Positions 33,810-45,939 of a stretch of 64,000 bases of DNA are shown here, piece by piece. How positions within the stretch are numbered: position 1 is the first letter of the stretch; each line of letters starts with the position of its first letter. Made by a program: the position numbers and the translations under genes. Under the pieces are notes generated by a model. It worked only from the letters and a program-made list of their open reading frames with translations, ran no database searches and was not told the origin of the DNA. The DNA is taken from contig NW_020312015.1 of NCBI RefSeq assembly GCF_003144115.1, positions 62,001 through 126,000 of the forward strand. Direction: 5' to 3'. This DNA is from Tilletiopsis washingtonensis (Eukaryota; Basidiomycota; Exobasidiomycetes; Entylomatales).

Positions 33810-34076
33810 GGCGCCCGAGCTGCAGCGGTTGCGGTGGCCAGGGTGACGGCGCCGACGTGGGGTGTGAGGTGTAGGAAGGCAGCCCGCTCTGGCCAAGAAG
33901 CGAGACCAGCCAGGCGCGCGCGGGACTCGGGACACGCCGCCCACCAAAGCCTGTGGCCGCTGAGGCGCAAGCCGCCCAAGTGGAGCACCCGTCCACCCTG
34001 CCCTCGCCTCCCACGCCCTCCTCATCCCTGCTCTCGCACTCTTCTTCGTCCATAGCGCTGCACGTCTGCCGGTGCC
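33810..34076. promoter_or_regulatory. 267-bp bidirectional promoter (CFT2 / HRQ1)
   Basis: Two divergent start codons are only 267 bases apart, so leaders and promoters overlap here. No specific motif assigned. Confidence 0.5.
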
Positions 34077-37000
34077 ATGCCGCGCCTCACGCGCCTCACG
34101 CATGTCACCGCCTCGGCCCGCTCCGCCCGCCTGCGCTCCCGCAGCGGCGCAACGGACGATGCTCAGGCACCCGCACCCTCTACGAGCCAGCTGCCAGCCG
34201 CAGAGCCTGCATCCGAGAGCGCCTCGAGCAGCGCTGTGAGCAACACGCTGGAGAGCGCACTCGATCTCTGCTCGCCCGAGCCCGAGCCGCCGGCCGTCGA
34301 CCACGGCGACGATCCGGGCGCCGCGCGCCGCAACCGCCTCGCCCAGAGCGCCGCGAGCGCCGTGCGGGCCAGCGGCGCAGCCTACGAGCGGCGCAGGCGC
34401 CAGCAGGCCAGTGCTGCGGGGCCCTCGGCAAGCAGTAGTGTGCCGCGAATCAAGCCGGATCCGGAAGTGAGCGAGGCCGCGGCCGAAACAGAGCCGATGG
34501 CGGGAAGTCCAGACGAGGCTGCCGCGCCTCCTCTGTTTCGCGGCGAGACGCAGGAGCCAGGCGTGGCAGGAGAGCGCCCATCAACTCCTCCCAGAGTCAA
34601 GGCAGAGCCTCTGCTCGAAGATCCGATATCGCAAGATGCCGCCCAGACAAGTATGCCACCTCCGCGGACGCCTCCAGCCCGGCGACGCAGGGGCGGCACT
34701 CGCGCGCTCAGCTCGAGAGCGCCGACGGACGATGCCTCTCTGCCTCCGGAGCCGCGAGGGGCGAGTGAGACGGCGCCGCCTGAGGAGGAACCAGAGAAGG
34801 AGATCCGCGTGCGTGACTTCGAGTGGCCACCTCACTACATCGAGCTTGAAAAGACGTTCAAGGTGAGTGTTCGTAGCGCGCTCCTCGAAAGCGCCCCTCA
34901 TCCCTTCGCGCTCAGGCGCTCAATACTGTGTATGCCTTTTGTTCCTCGCGCAAGCACCTGGCTACCACGTACGACACCCTACGAGCATCAGTAGAAGGCC
35001 TGTTGAAGCGGTGAGTCGTGCTTTCATACGCTGACTCGATGAGTTCAGCGCTGACGCCGCGTCTCAGCCCACTCGAGATCTTTGACCTCGCACAGCTCAA
35101 ATCGCTCTGCCCAGACCTGATTTCGCTCGGCTACGTCGATATGGAGGCGCTCTCTCTGCATCTCGAGGGCCCAGTGCCGACCGGGCGGGAGTTTGGACGC
35201 TCTCGGGCTGCGGACCGGCAGGCTGTCGACGAGATCTACGCCGCGACGGCGCGCGACATCGCCGCTGACCAGGCAGCAGCGCTCGAGGAGACCCTCGACG
35301 AAGAGCAGGCACTGGCGGAGGGCGCCACGTCGGCAAAGAATGGGAAGCGCAAGGAGCGCGAAGACTTCGTGTTGCTCTTCGAGTTCAATGACGGCACGCT
35401 GCTTGGCGGGCCGAAAGCTACGCAGCGGGGCCGCTTTGGCATGCGTCGCGGTCCCGCCCAGGGCCCACCGCGGTGAGTCCAGCTGCTTGCTTGCTCTACG
35501 CGCCAACTCACGCGTCACGAGCAGACAGATGGCGAAGGAAGACCCGGCCAAGACGGCTCGCGGCATGCGCAAGCTCATCGAGAAGCGGCACTTCAAGTTC
35601 GAGCAGGCCGTGCTGGAGCTGCTCTGCGCATGCTTGGCAAAGGTGAGCCCGTCGAGATCCAGCGTGTCGGCCGATGTGCTGACACTACAATCGCAGAATG
35701 AGGACCCAGTGCAGCTGCTCATCAGCGCAGCGCACGGCCACGTCCCAGTCGACCCCACCCACAGCGCCGGCGATCAGACCCTCGGCGACACGCCGCGCAA
35801 GCGAAGGCTCCGCCTAGAGCATCTCATGGCGCATCCCGAGGAGCGCTCCAGTATCACAGACGTCATCGAGGAGCTCAAGGGCACCAAGTGGTGGCGCGAT
35901 CAGATCGTGCCCGGCGGCCAGCGCACCATCCCCGCGCGCGAGGCGGTGCATGAGGGGCTCACATTTGCGCTTAGCCAGAGCATCGTCAATGCTCTCTGGG
36001 CAACGCGCCAGATCGAAGAATTCTATTTGCATCAGGCGGACGCGCTCAATGCACTCGAGGAAGGGCACAACGTCATCGTTTCAACGAGCACGTCGTCCGG
36101 CAAGAGTCTGATCTACCAGATTCCTGTGCTCCGCGCGCTGGAGGAAGACCCGAGCTCGACGGCCATGTACATCTTCCCCACCAAGGCACTCGCGCAGGAC
36201 CAGCGGCGCACGCTGCAGGACCTGCTGTTCCAGTGCGAGGGGCTCGAGGAGACGATCGTTGCCACGTACGACGGCGACACGGACAAGTCCCTGCGTGCCG
36301 ACGTGCGCGAGCGCGCCAGCGTCATCTTCACGAACCCAGACATGCTGCACCAGAGCATCCTACCGGCCGAGTCGCTGTGGCGACGCTTCCTGCGCAGCCT
36401 CAGGTTCGTTGTGGTGGACGAGCTGCACTGCTACAACGGCCTCTTTGGCGCACACGTCAGCTTCATCATGCGCCGGCTGCGCCGCATCTGTGCCGCACTC
36501 GGCAACCGGCGCGTGCGCTTCGTCAGCTGCAGTGCCACCGTGGCCAATCCGCGAGAGCATATGCAGACGCTCTTCGGCATCGACGACGTCGAGGTCATCA
36601 CGCAGGACGGCTCGCCTGCCGGCGCAAAGGAGTGGCTCATCTGGAACCCTCCGCTCATCGACCCCGACGATCCAGCGCAGGGCCGCATCAGCACCTACGC
36701 CGAAGTCTCGCAGCTCTTCCGCCACCTGGTGCAGCGCGGCGTACGCACGATCGTCTTCTGCAAGGTGCGCCGTACATGCGAGATTGTCATGAACCAGATC
36801 CGCAGCGACCTGCTGCTCGACGACCGCTCCGACGTGGCGCAGCGCGTCATGTCCTACCGCAGCGGCTACTCGCCGCAGGACCGCCGCAAGATCGAGACGG
36901 ACATGTTCAAGGGCTCGCTGCTCGGCATCGTCGCCACGAGTGCACTTGAGCTGGGCATCGACATTGGCTCGCTCGACGCCGTCATCATGGTCGGCTTCCC

Positions 37001-38580
37001 GTACTCGGTGTCAAGCCTACGACAGCAGGCCGGCCGCGCCGGACGACGGCAGAAGGACAGCCTGGCTGTGCTCGTGGGCGACCCGTTCCCGCTCGATCAG
37101 CACTACATGCGCAACCCGGAGGAGGTCTTCTCGCAGCCCGATGCGGCGCTCAGCGTGGATCTCATGAATGACTTCGTGCGCGAGGGCCATCTGCAGTGCG
37201 CTGCTGCCGAGATCCCGGTGCATCCCGAGGAAGATGCGCCGTACTTCGGCGCCGACCTTGGCGTGCTGTGCAAGACGCGCCTCGAGTCGGACGGCGCGGG
37301 CTTCTATACTGCGCGCAGCGAGCTCCTGCCGTTCCCGGCCAAGGAGGTGGCCATACGCGGCGCACGACAGGAGACATACATCTACGTCGACGACTCGCCC
37401 GGCCGGCGCAACGGACCGCGCGTCATGGAAGAGGTCGAGACGGACCGTGCCATCTTCGAGGCGTTCGAGGGCGCCGTGTTCATGCACCAGGGCCGCAGCT
37501 TCCTGTGCAAGGAGATCAGCCACGACACACGCATCGCCCGCATGGTGCAGTCCGACGTCAACTACCACACCCGGCCGCGCGACCACACCGACACGGACGC
37601 CGTCGAGACACACCGCATCCGTGCGCTGCGTGGCTCGAGCTCGCGAGCCTACTATGGCCATGTCCGCATTGAGACGCGCGTCTGGGGCTACTTCAAGGTG
37701 GACCGCCGCGCCAACATCCTCGACTCGGTCTCGGTCGACTGTCCGCCGTTTGTGCGCGACACCAAGGGCCTGTGGCTCGATGTGCCGCTGTGGATCATCG
37801 ACGCCATGACGGCCAAGACAATCAACGCCGCAGCGGCCATCCACGCGGCAGAGCACGCGCTGCTCAGGTGAGTGGGAGGCTGCCGTACTGTGCTCCAGCC
37901 GAGCTGACTGCGCCTGTACAGCCTCACGCCCATGTTCGTCGTCAGCCTCGCCGGCGACGTGCGCACCGAGTGCAAGGTCGCCGAGCGCGAGTATGCGCGC
38001 AAAGCTACCACCCGCAAGCGACCTGCGCGTCTCATCTTCTACGACACGCCGGGCCAGAACGGCGGCGTGTGCGCCAAGGCGTTCGAGCATCTCGACGGGC
38101 TCATCCGCATCGCTGTTGGTGAGTTCAGTCGCGCGGCTCACGGTCACACCGTGCTGACGAACGCGCACAGCCGTCATCGAGGGCTGCCAGTGCGTCGAGG
38201 GCTGCCCGTCATGCGTCACGTCGCAGACCTGCGCACATGCCAACGTCGTCACGTCCAAAGTCGGCGCGCTGGGCGTGCTGCGAGGCCTCATCGGGCTGCA
38301 GCCTTTCGACGTGGACCTGCCACAGCAGAACGAGCCTGGCCACGCCGAGGGCAATCTCGCCTCGGCACACGCCGTCGGCCACACCATCTGCGAGGCCGTG
38401 CCCGTGCGCGCGGCGTCCGACGTGCAAGTCGAGCTCGTCGACGAGCATCTGCCACCTAGCATGCTCAACTCGCTGCAGCGCCTCAAGCAGGAGGCGCAGG
38501 ACTCGCACCGCAGTGACCCGTCAGAACGACCCACGCCCGGCCGCTCGCGCATCTACGAGGAGAGCGTGCCCCTCCCATGA
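34077..38580 (+). CDS. HRQ1: RecQ4-family DNA helicase Hrq1
   Basis: Hrq1 is a 3'-5' helicase acting in interstrand-crosslink repair and telomere maintenance (family knowledge). Exons 34077-34862, 34916-35010, 35068-35472, 35525-35642, 35697-37867, 37922-38118 and 38171-38580 give 1393 residues. Order: disordered Arg/Ser/Pro N-terminus; short conserved helical block (ALNTVYAFCSSRKHL); helicase core with Walker A STSTSSGKSLIYQ (about 597-607), DEAH-box variant VVVDELHCYNG (about 707), SCSATVANP, YRSGYSPQDRRK, ATSALELGIDIG and motif VI QQAGRAGRR (about 911); then the DUF1998-type C-terminal domain with the four-cysteine cluster CQCVEGCPSC (about 1262-1272). The N-terminal part is longer than in yeast. 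Divergent from CFT2. Confidence 0.96.
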
Positions 38581-38895
38581 TCCGGCCTTGGTACCCCGTC
38601 TCTGCACTCCATCTACCCCATCTACCATCCCTCGCAACCACGCTCATACCCCTCTGCCCTGCCTGCGAGTCTTAGCAACGAGCGCAAGCGCCCGCAATCT
38701 TTTGGACCAAGATGTGGTTGTACATGTTGCGCGGCGGAGGTCGCGGCCGCCGCGGCATGGTGGCGGATGGTGAGAGGCGTAGAGCGTGCCGCGTGTCGGC
38801 ACGTCGGTGCAAATGATGGCCGGGATCGAGCGTAGCAGAGGCGAAGAGAGGAGCGAGAAAGACGAGGCGAGCGCGAGTAAGGACGCAGACCACGC

Positions 38896-39584
38896 TTAGG
38901 CGTGGCCGGCACGGCGCTGCTCGGCAATGACGTTCGTCAGGAACTCCATCTTGCCCTTGGCACGGCGGAGTGTGCCGAGGCGCCGCTTGATGAACTTGCG
39001 GGCACGCTTGTCCTGAGAGGCGGAGCCTGCTGTCAGCACGCTGTTGCTGGCCGCTGATCTGCTGTCTTGTCGGCCCCACCGACTGCAGTACTACTGCACA
39101 AGACCGCCGACAGGTCCGACAACACGCTGCAGTGCTCTATCGCCGCTGCGCAAATGCTGCAGCCCTCTGCTCAACATTGTCTGTCCTGTCCTGCTCGGCC
39201 CGCCACGCTGCCACACCCCGCCAGCGCTGGCCCTACACCACCTGTCCCGCCTCCTTCCGCAACCTCCAGTGCTCTGTCCATCCTTCTCCCCTCCCGGTTC
39301 TCTGCCCCTTTCGTCTCTCCGCTCTTGCGCCCATCCGCCCGCCCAGCTGCACTCACCTTGGAGTTACGGATCAGCTCCATGGCGCGGCGCTCGTACGGCG
39401 CAAAGCCAACCACCTCGCGCACGACGCTGTTGACGACGGTGTTGCGCTGGCTCTGCGCACCCTTGCGGCGCGAGGCCTTGGGCGCGGGGGCGCGGCGCGT
39501 GTTGACGTGGCCACGGGCAATGCCCCAGACGAGGCCGGAGCGCGGCGCCTCGGGCTGGTGGGCGGGGTTCGACGAGTTCGGCAT
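38896..39584 (-). CDS. RPL36: 60S ribosomal protein eL36
   Basis: Two exons (39584-39357, 39012-38896) give 114 residues. Family signatures: [43 protein letters not shown], then across the intron [19 protein letters not shown]. The exon junction falls exactly within the conserved SK/DKR sequence, so no exon is missing. The N-terminus ([14 protein letters not shown]) is a little longer than usual. The 344-nt intron is long for this genome (separate entry). Confidence 0.96.
39013..39356 (-). other. Long (344-nt) intron of the eL36 gene, possible snoRNA host
   Basis: Bounded by AAG|gtgagtgcag and cctctcag|GACAAG on the minus strand. Ribosomal-protein introns commonly host snoRNAs (established knowledge), and this one has room for one. 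I could not identify a convincing box C/D pair or H/ACA hairpins by eye, so this is only a candidate. Confidence 0.35.
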
Positions 39585-40027
39585 GTCTGGGAGCGGCACA
39601 AGAATGAGCAACGGCGGCATGCGGAGCGGGTGCGGCTGCTTGACGGCGGACGCAGCACGGCGGGCTATTCACTAGACAAGGATCTTGAGGGGGTCGATGT
39701 GGACGAGAGGGCCGCACGCCCGGCGGTGCTGCTGATGCCGCGCCGCCGCCGCCGCAGCGCCGTGCCTGGCGCGCGAAGGCGAAAAGCGGCCCGGCGCGGC
39801 TGCGGCCACGTGGCGCGCTGCCAGGCGGAGGCGCGCGACGGCTCTCCTCGGCCGAAGCCCAGCCGCGTGCGACTCCGCCACCCCGCGCTCTCTTCCCAAC
39901 TTGTGATTCTGAATTCTGGCCTGCCAAGGCTGTGGAGGCCCCTGCGCTGGCTGGGAGCAACAGAAGAGCGACAGCCTCAGCAGCCACAGCCTCGCCAGAC
40001 GCTCTCATACCCCCACGCCTGCCTCTC
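39585..40027. other. Divergent intergenic region (eL36 / pICln)
   Basis: 443 bases between divergent starts. Pyrimidine-rich stretches precede both genes. No defined motif assigned. An in-frame ATG at 39932 could extend pICln by 32 residues but lacks family support. Confidence 0.45.
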
Positions 40028-40892
40028 ATGCCATTCACGCCCATCACCGCCGCGCCGACGTTCCGCACGCTCGAGGAGGCCGCCGAGGGCGAGCAGTCGA
40101 CGCCGGCGTCGTTTGCCGCACTGCCGCCCGTGCTGCGCCTCCGTCTCGACGGCGTGCTGTGCCGCATCTCGCCGCCGCTCGCCGGCAGCAGTGGCAGCGC
40201 CAGCAATGGCAGCGGCAGCGCCGAGAGCCAGGCGAAGGGCTCGCTGTGGGTCACTGATGCGTGAGTGTGTGCAGCGCCTGTGCCGAGCGCTGCTGTGCTC
40301 ACCTCCACCCAGCGCCCTCTCCTTCATTCCCGACACGGGCGACGGCTGGGCGCTCGACTACCCCACGCTCTCGCTGCACGCCGTCTCGCGCTCCTTCCCG
40401 GAAGGCATGACGCCTGAGGCGTCGGGCTCCGCCGCAGATGCAGAGATGGCGCACCCGGCCGGCCCCGGTTGCGTGTACTGTCAGACCGACGATGCTGCGG
40501 GCGACGAGGAGGCGGACGAGGACGACGAGGACGCCATGCGCGAGCTCTGGCTGCTGCCGAACAGCCAGTCGGAGCGTGAGTGCGCGCGCCATGATCGCTG
40601 CTGATGCGTACTGATAGCCCTCGCCGCTGCAGTGGAGCCGCTGTTCGCTGCGCTCTCCAAGGCTGCCTCGCTGCACCCCTCTTTCGGAGGCGCCGATGCT
40701 GCCTCGGGGCATCCTTTCGCCGGGCTCGGCGCGTTCGGCACGGGCGCACCAGAGGGCGCAGAGGAGGGCGAAGGCGCATTCGACGATGCCGAGGATGACG
40801 ACGAGGCAGCAGCGGCAGATGGCGAGCTGAGCGCCGGCGGCAGGGTGAGGCAAGAGTTCCAGGGTCCGGATAGCAGGTACCGGCCGTACTAG
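40028..40892 (+). CDS. pICln-like protein (methylosome / Sm-assembly chaperone)
   Basis: Exons 40028-40260, 40313-40575 and 40633-40892 give 251 residues. The PH-like pICln fold is recognisable from GSLWVTDAALSFIPDTG, GWALDYPTLSLHAVSR and RELWLLPNSQS, with the acidic loop DEEADEDDEDA typical of the family. The C-terminal GRVRQEFQGPDSRYRPY with its preceding acidic segment (FDDAEDDDEA) is also as expected. pICln binds Sm proteins and the PRMT5 methylosome in snRNP assembly (family knowledge); Lot5 is the yeast relative. The gene is followed after only about 150 bp by a calcipressin reading frame that lacks its own in-frame ATG. A canonical gtgagg donor inside the last exon at 40845 would join the two in frame. 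Confidence 0.88.
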
Positions 40893-41040
40893 TCGGGAAG
40901 AGGCGGGACGCAGCAGCATCTGGGACTCTGGGCAGCGGAGGAATGTGATTCAGTGAAGCGTCTTGTTCTCTTGCTGCCAGCTGCTGGTGAGCTCGCTTGT
41001 CACCAGAGCACTGCTGAGACCCATTAACCTCCGTGCACAG

Positions 41041-42185
41041 CGCACTCTGAACCACCTGGAGGCTCTGCTCGCTGCGTCATCCGCCCACGATGTGCAAGAC
41101 GACGACGACGCGAGCGCGCAGGCTGGTCCATCGCGGCATCCTCCTGCTTCGCCGACTGCTTCATTCCACTCGTCGGACCCGCGACGCCTGCAGTCCGGCG
41201 GTCTCGACGTCGGCGAGGCGGAGGCAAGCGGCGCAACGAACACATTGCACTTGACTGCTCTGCCGCCGCTCTTCTTCGAGGAGATGGAGCTCGTCTCTGG
41301 CCTGCTCGACTTGCTCCACGCCCACGGCCCGCTCGCGAGCTGGCATCCGCTGCCGGCCTTCGGCCGTGCCATCGTCGTTTTTGAGCAGGCTAGCGATGCG
41401 GCAAAGGCAAAGGTGCAAATTGACGGTCTGCGCCTTGTCTTCGAGGATGACGAGGCTGGACCGATCAAGCGCCAGCAAGGCGATCGCTCGTGAGTACGGT
41501 GCGAGACTCGATGTCTCGCCTCAGCTGACTCTCTTGCAGGCCCGCCATCCGTGCCTACTTCGGCCCGCAGTCGCCACTGCACTACGAGGAGGCATCGCGT
41601 CTGCTCGGCGTGCCCGTGACAGACCGCAACTTCCTCATCTCACCGCCGGGCTCGCCGCCCGTTGGCTGGGAGCCGATCCGCGAGGACCCGCCAAACACGG
41701 CGACGCTGGCCGACGACCTCATCCGCGCTCTCGGCGCACTGCGCGACTCGGGCGCCAATGTCGCAACGCAGCCTGCTGCATCGGCGCCAGGCGCAAGCCG
41801 TGGCTCGTCTGGCCTGCAGGCGCCCAGCCTCGTCATTCCGCCGACTCGCACCGTAGCGCCGCCGCGCCATCCGCTCGCACCTCAGCGTGCGCCGCTGGCC
41901 GACGACGGCACCATCGCAGTGCCAGGCGTCACAGTACAGGCATATGATCCGGAGCCGGAGGAGCTCGACCCCAGCGCCAGGCCAGCACACTCGATCAGCA
42001 GTGTCAAGGCGACGATCGAGAGCATGCGCGGTGCCTCGCCGTCCTTCCCAGCTGCCGAAGACAACGCACAGACCGTACCCACTGCCCATCTGCCGGCGCT
42101 GGCGCTAGCCCCGGCGCTGGGCGCGGGGCTGGACGGCAACACGGGCAAGCGCATCACGCCGACAGGCCGCCCGCCGCTGGCGTGA
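41041..42185 (+). CDS. RCN1: Calcipressin (calcineurin regulator), 5' end unresolved
   Basis: Calcipressins bind and modulate calcineurin. The body is 41041-41489 joined to 41540-42185 (364 residues from the acceptor). An RRM-like fold is visible from TNTLHLTALPPLFF to GRAIVVFEQASDAAKA. The family's signature follows: IRAYFGPQSPL, then DRNFLISPPGSPPVGW, the latter equivalent to the conserved FLISPPxSPPVGW calcineurin-binding motif. The tail is Pro/Ser/Ala-rich. The problem is the start: the frame is open from 40963 but contains no ATG before 41284, which would truncate the fold. Options are an upstream exon shared with pICln through the cag at 41038-41040, or an ATG at 41090 with a 68-nt intron (41126-41193, weak gtccat donor). 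I place the start at the acceptor as a conservative boundary. Confidence 0.82.
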
Positions 42186-42356
42186 GGAAATAGAGCCCGT
42201 CGATAAGTTTTGGGTGTAGCGCACAGCACGGGTCGAGAAGTACGGGACGAGACGTGAGAAACGCTGTCACGGCGTGGTCGTGCAGATGTCGGGTAAAGAG
42301 CGCGCCACGCAGCGCTCGCGGTGCGGCAGCGGAGACGTCCGCATTCGGCTCGTCTC

Positions 42357-45300
42357 TCAGAGCTGCTCGTCCGCGTCAGGCACCTCGAACTCCGGCACCT
42401 CGAGAAGGATGTTGCCGGCGAGCAGGTGCTCCAGCGGCTTGAAGTCCTCGAGTATTGGCTTGGCGAGACGCACGCGGCCCAGCAGCTGTTCGAACACCGC
42501 TGCCTCAGGCTTCTCTGCGTAGTGACCCCACTGATCGCGGTCGCTGTCGAGACCGTCGGGCACGGGGCGCACACGCGCAAGAGCGCGCAGCGCACGCGCC
42601 GCGCCATTCAAGTGCGCGACGGCATGTCCGACGTCGGGCGAGCCAGCGGCACCGCCGAGGAGGGCGACGACATCGTCGAAGCGCTCGGCCAGCTCCAGAT
42701 AGTCGAAGCCGTGCGCCGTGTAATGCTGCTCCTGCCACGAAACACCAGCTCGGTTGGTGTCTCTGTCGTCGAAGACGACGGCGAAGAGCACGAGACTCCA
42801 TGCCTCGCTGACGAGTGCCTGCGCGTAGCTGCGCACCATGACGGCGACCTCCGGGCTTCGCTCAACGATACGAAGCAGACAGCCCGCAAGCGAGGCATCG
42901 ATGGGCACGTTGTGGGTGATCGGCGAGAGCCGCTCCCAGATGGCCTTGAGCGCGAAGACGTGACGATGCGTCTTGATGTCGTCGAACTTCTTCTCTGGAT
43001 CGCCCTCATGGCTCGCTTCCTCCGCCTCCACCAGCTCATCGTAGAGGGCACACAGCACGGGCCGGAGGACAAGCCAGCGCAGAATGCTAGTGTCTGGAAG
43101 CACATGCGACTGTCAGCCACTGCGCCGAGACCGGAGCAGCCTCAGCACTTACGAGCGATCGCCGCCAGCTCTGTCGTCGGAACGAAACCGTCCACGTGAG
43201 GGTACGGCGCGACCCGCTCGGTGTCGTAACTCGTCGAGCGGTAGTAGTCGCTCTGCAGCCATGGCACAAGAGGCTCGTTCTCGTTGATGTGGGACACGAG
43301 GACGTCGAACCCTCTGAAGCCAATGTCCGAGTTGAAGCCGTTACTGCCAAGCTGAGCGAGCCACATTCGGTTGCCCGATCTGCGAGAGGCTTGAAGGCTT
43401 TTGGCGATCAACATCGACGTGTCTGCTACCTCGATGAACTTGGCTGTAATGTCGATCTCGTCCTGATAGTCCTCCTCATCCTCTGCGGGCGTAATGCTCG
43501 AGACAGCTTCGGTCTGCAGCGCGAAGGGGTTCATGCTGTCGCGAGGGCGCACGAGTCAGCAGAGAGCACACGTTTCGCCCAGCCAGTGCATAAAGCTTAC
43601 CGTTCGAAGCGCAGCGCCTCGCACCAGAGCACCTTCTTTTCCCCCTCCGTCCAGCCTGCAGCATGGTCGGTCTCGTAGCCGTCGCCGTATCCAAGCATGG
43701 CGCCAGCTCGCACGGCGGCACTCGCATGCGTCAGCACAGCGCGCATGTCGCCCATGAGCGAGTAGAAGTGAGCCTGAGGAGCAGTGTCAGCACATGCAAG
43801 AAGAGCATTGCACGTCAGATCTGTTGCTCACCTTGAGAAGGCTGGCCAGCACATCGTTGACCGTCGTCTTGGGCGGCCGCTTCCAGGCCTCGAGCGATGC
43901 GCTCGCGCGCAGCCAGACCCACACAGGGTCAAGCCAGTGCTTTGCCTCCTCAGCATCGATCTCCTGGCTGTCCTCGTCGTTGGCCGACTCGAACGTCGCC
44001 GTGTGCACGCGGCCAATAGCCAGCTTGCGCTGCGCCGGCAGCGCCGACGAGAGCTGTGAGGCGTGCAGCGCCAGCAAGAGGCAGGCCACGAGCTCGAGCG
44101 GCGGGCCCGCCGTCATGGCTGGCGCTGCATCGGGGCGGCCGTGTGCGCGGCCGAGCGCCTCGCTGATGCGCCGCCGGGTCAGGCGCGAAAGCGGCAGCAG
44201 CGGATAGAACACCGTCTCCCACAGCTCGACGAGCGACATGGCGAGGTGGTAGGGCAGCAAATCTTCGGGCCGCGTGATGCCTTCGCCGACCGAATGAGCA
44301 GGCCACGGCAGAGCGGCCGGCAGCACTGCCGGCACGGATGCAGACGCTGCAGGCGAACGGGCTCGCACTGAAGCCGGCGAAGCAGAGCTGGCGATCGGCA
44401 GCGGTGCAGCGACGCGTGCGCCACCTGCACGCACAGCCAGCTCGTTTGCGATCTGGTGGCTAAGCTGCAGCAGCGTGGAGACCGAGAGGCCCTCGACAGA
44501 GAGCACATCACCGGCATTCGCAGGCGCGCTGCGTGCCGCCACCACGGCGCCGCCATTGCGCGCGCCACTCGAGGCTCGCACATCGCTCACACGGCGGCGC
44601 TGTGCTGCCAAAGTGGCCTGCTCCGTAGCCGGTCTGGCGGAGGCGGAGGCAGCCACCGTGGGCGGCGACATGTTTGACGGCTCGCCGCCGCCGCGCGTAC
44701 TCGAGCCATTGCTGAGGTTGATTCTCGTGCGGCGGAAGCGTCCGCCGGCCACGTCCGATGCCTCGTCGACGACGGGCGCTGCGAGCGGCGCTTGCACAGG
44801 GACGAAGGGATTGTCGACGCTCGACGATGTCGCCGAGACAGAGCCCTCCGTCTGTCTGCCGCGCGGCGCGATGCGGATGCGAGAGATGCGGTTCATCGTC
44901 GGCTCGGCGGCGTCCTCGAGCTGCTGCGCATACGCCGGCTCGGCGCGCGGCTGGGCCTCGCGAGCCTCCGGCGCTGAGGCGCGAGGCTTGCGGACTTTCT
45001 CAGGCTGCGCCACCATGAGCTGCGGTGAGAGTGCCGGTCCGCGACGCAGACGGCCGCTGATGGAGCTGATGCGAGGACGCTGCGGCGCCGGTGCAGAGTC
45101 GGCGTCAGAGTCGGCTTCGGAGCCGGACTCGTCCGCGTCGGGCGTCGTCGAGGTGGCTGAGCGGCCCTGCTGCGTGCGGCGCCCGCCGCGCCCACGGCCA
45201 CGCCCGCCGCGTCCTCCGCGTCCGCCGCGACCGCGTCCGCGTCCACGCGCCACCGAGACGGGCGCAGCCGCCGCAGCCGCCGTAGCGCTCTCTTGAGCCG

Positions 45301-45939
45301 CCGCCGACGTCGACGCAGCCTCGCGCGAAGGACGGCTGCGCTTCCTCGTCGTGAGCTCGGGCTCCGGCGCCGCTGCAGCAGGCGAAGGGACCTTGCGCGT
45401 CTTCTTGTGCACGATCTTGCCGCTGCCGGCGACGATGCTCTCGCCGCCGCCGACGCTGTCGGTGACGCAGTCGTCGGGCGCGCCGCGCCTCACACAGCCA
45501 TCGCACGGGATGTGTGGGTCGTCGCGCGAGCGCAGGCACTGAATGAGATGAGTGGTGTGAGCCAAGACGAAGCAGAAGCGTAATGAGGAGTTCGGCGGCT
45601 CACGCGAGTCTTGCGCGAGTGGCACCAGTTGCAGCTGCGGCGCATGGCCCCAAAGGGAAAGGCACCGCCGCGAGAGTACGTCGGCGTGCCATCGGCGCCA
45701 TAGCCGGTGTTGGCCGGACTTGGGGTGCGCTGAGGTGCGGCGGCTGCGGCCCGGGAGCTGGAGGCGACGGCGGGCGCGTCCGACGGCGAGACCTTGACCC
45801 GGCTGGCGCCGCGTCCGGAGTAGCTGGAGTCGGCATCGGCGTTGCCCTGCGCCTGCGGGTGGAGAGTGGTCAGCTGATGCTATGTCATTGAGAGCAGACG
45901 ACGACGCACGGGAGCGCGGGCAAGGCTGACGGTGCGCAT
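42357..45939 (-). CDS. Zn2Cys6 (zinc-cluster) transcription factor with RG-rich block
   Basis: Six exons (45939-45910, 45852-45604, 45538-43832, 43773-43601, 43535-43153, 43093-42357) give 1092 residues. The zinc cluster is C84-x2-C87-x6-C94-x10-C105-x2-C108-x8-C117, read from CNWCHSRKTR and, after an intron, CLRSRDDPHIPCDGCVRRG ... DDC. This spacing is the fungal GAL4-type pattern. Then come a basic patch (HKKTRK), an RG-rich block at about 191-213, a disordered linker, and an ordered C-terminal region from about 520 (LPYHLAMSLVELWETVFYPL, AHFYSLMGDMRAVLTHASAA, IDITAKFIEVADTSMLIA) that resembles the middle homology/activation region of such regulators. The 10-residue first exon is supported by frame and a 57-nt intron but is the least certain part. 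Confidence 0.85.
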
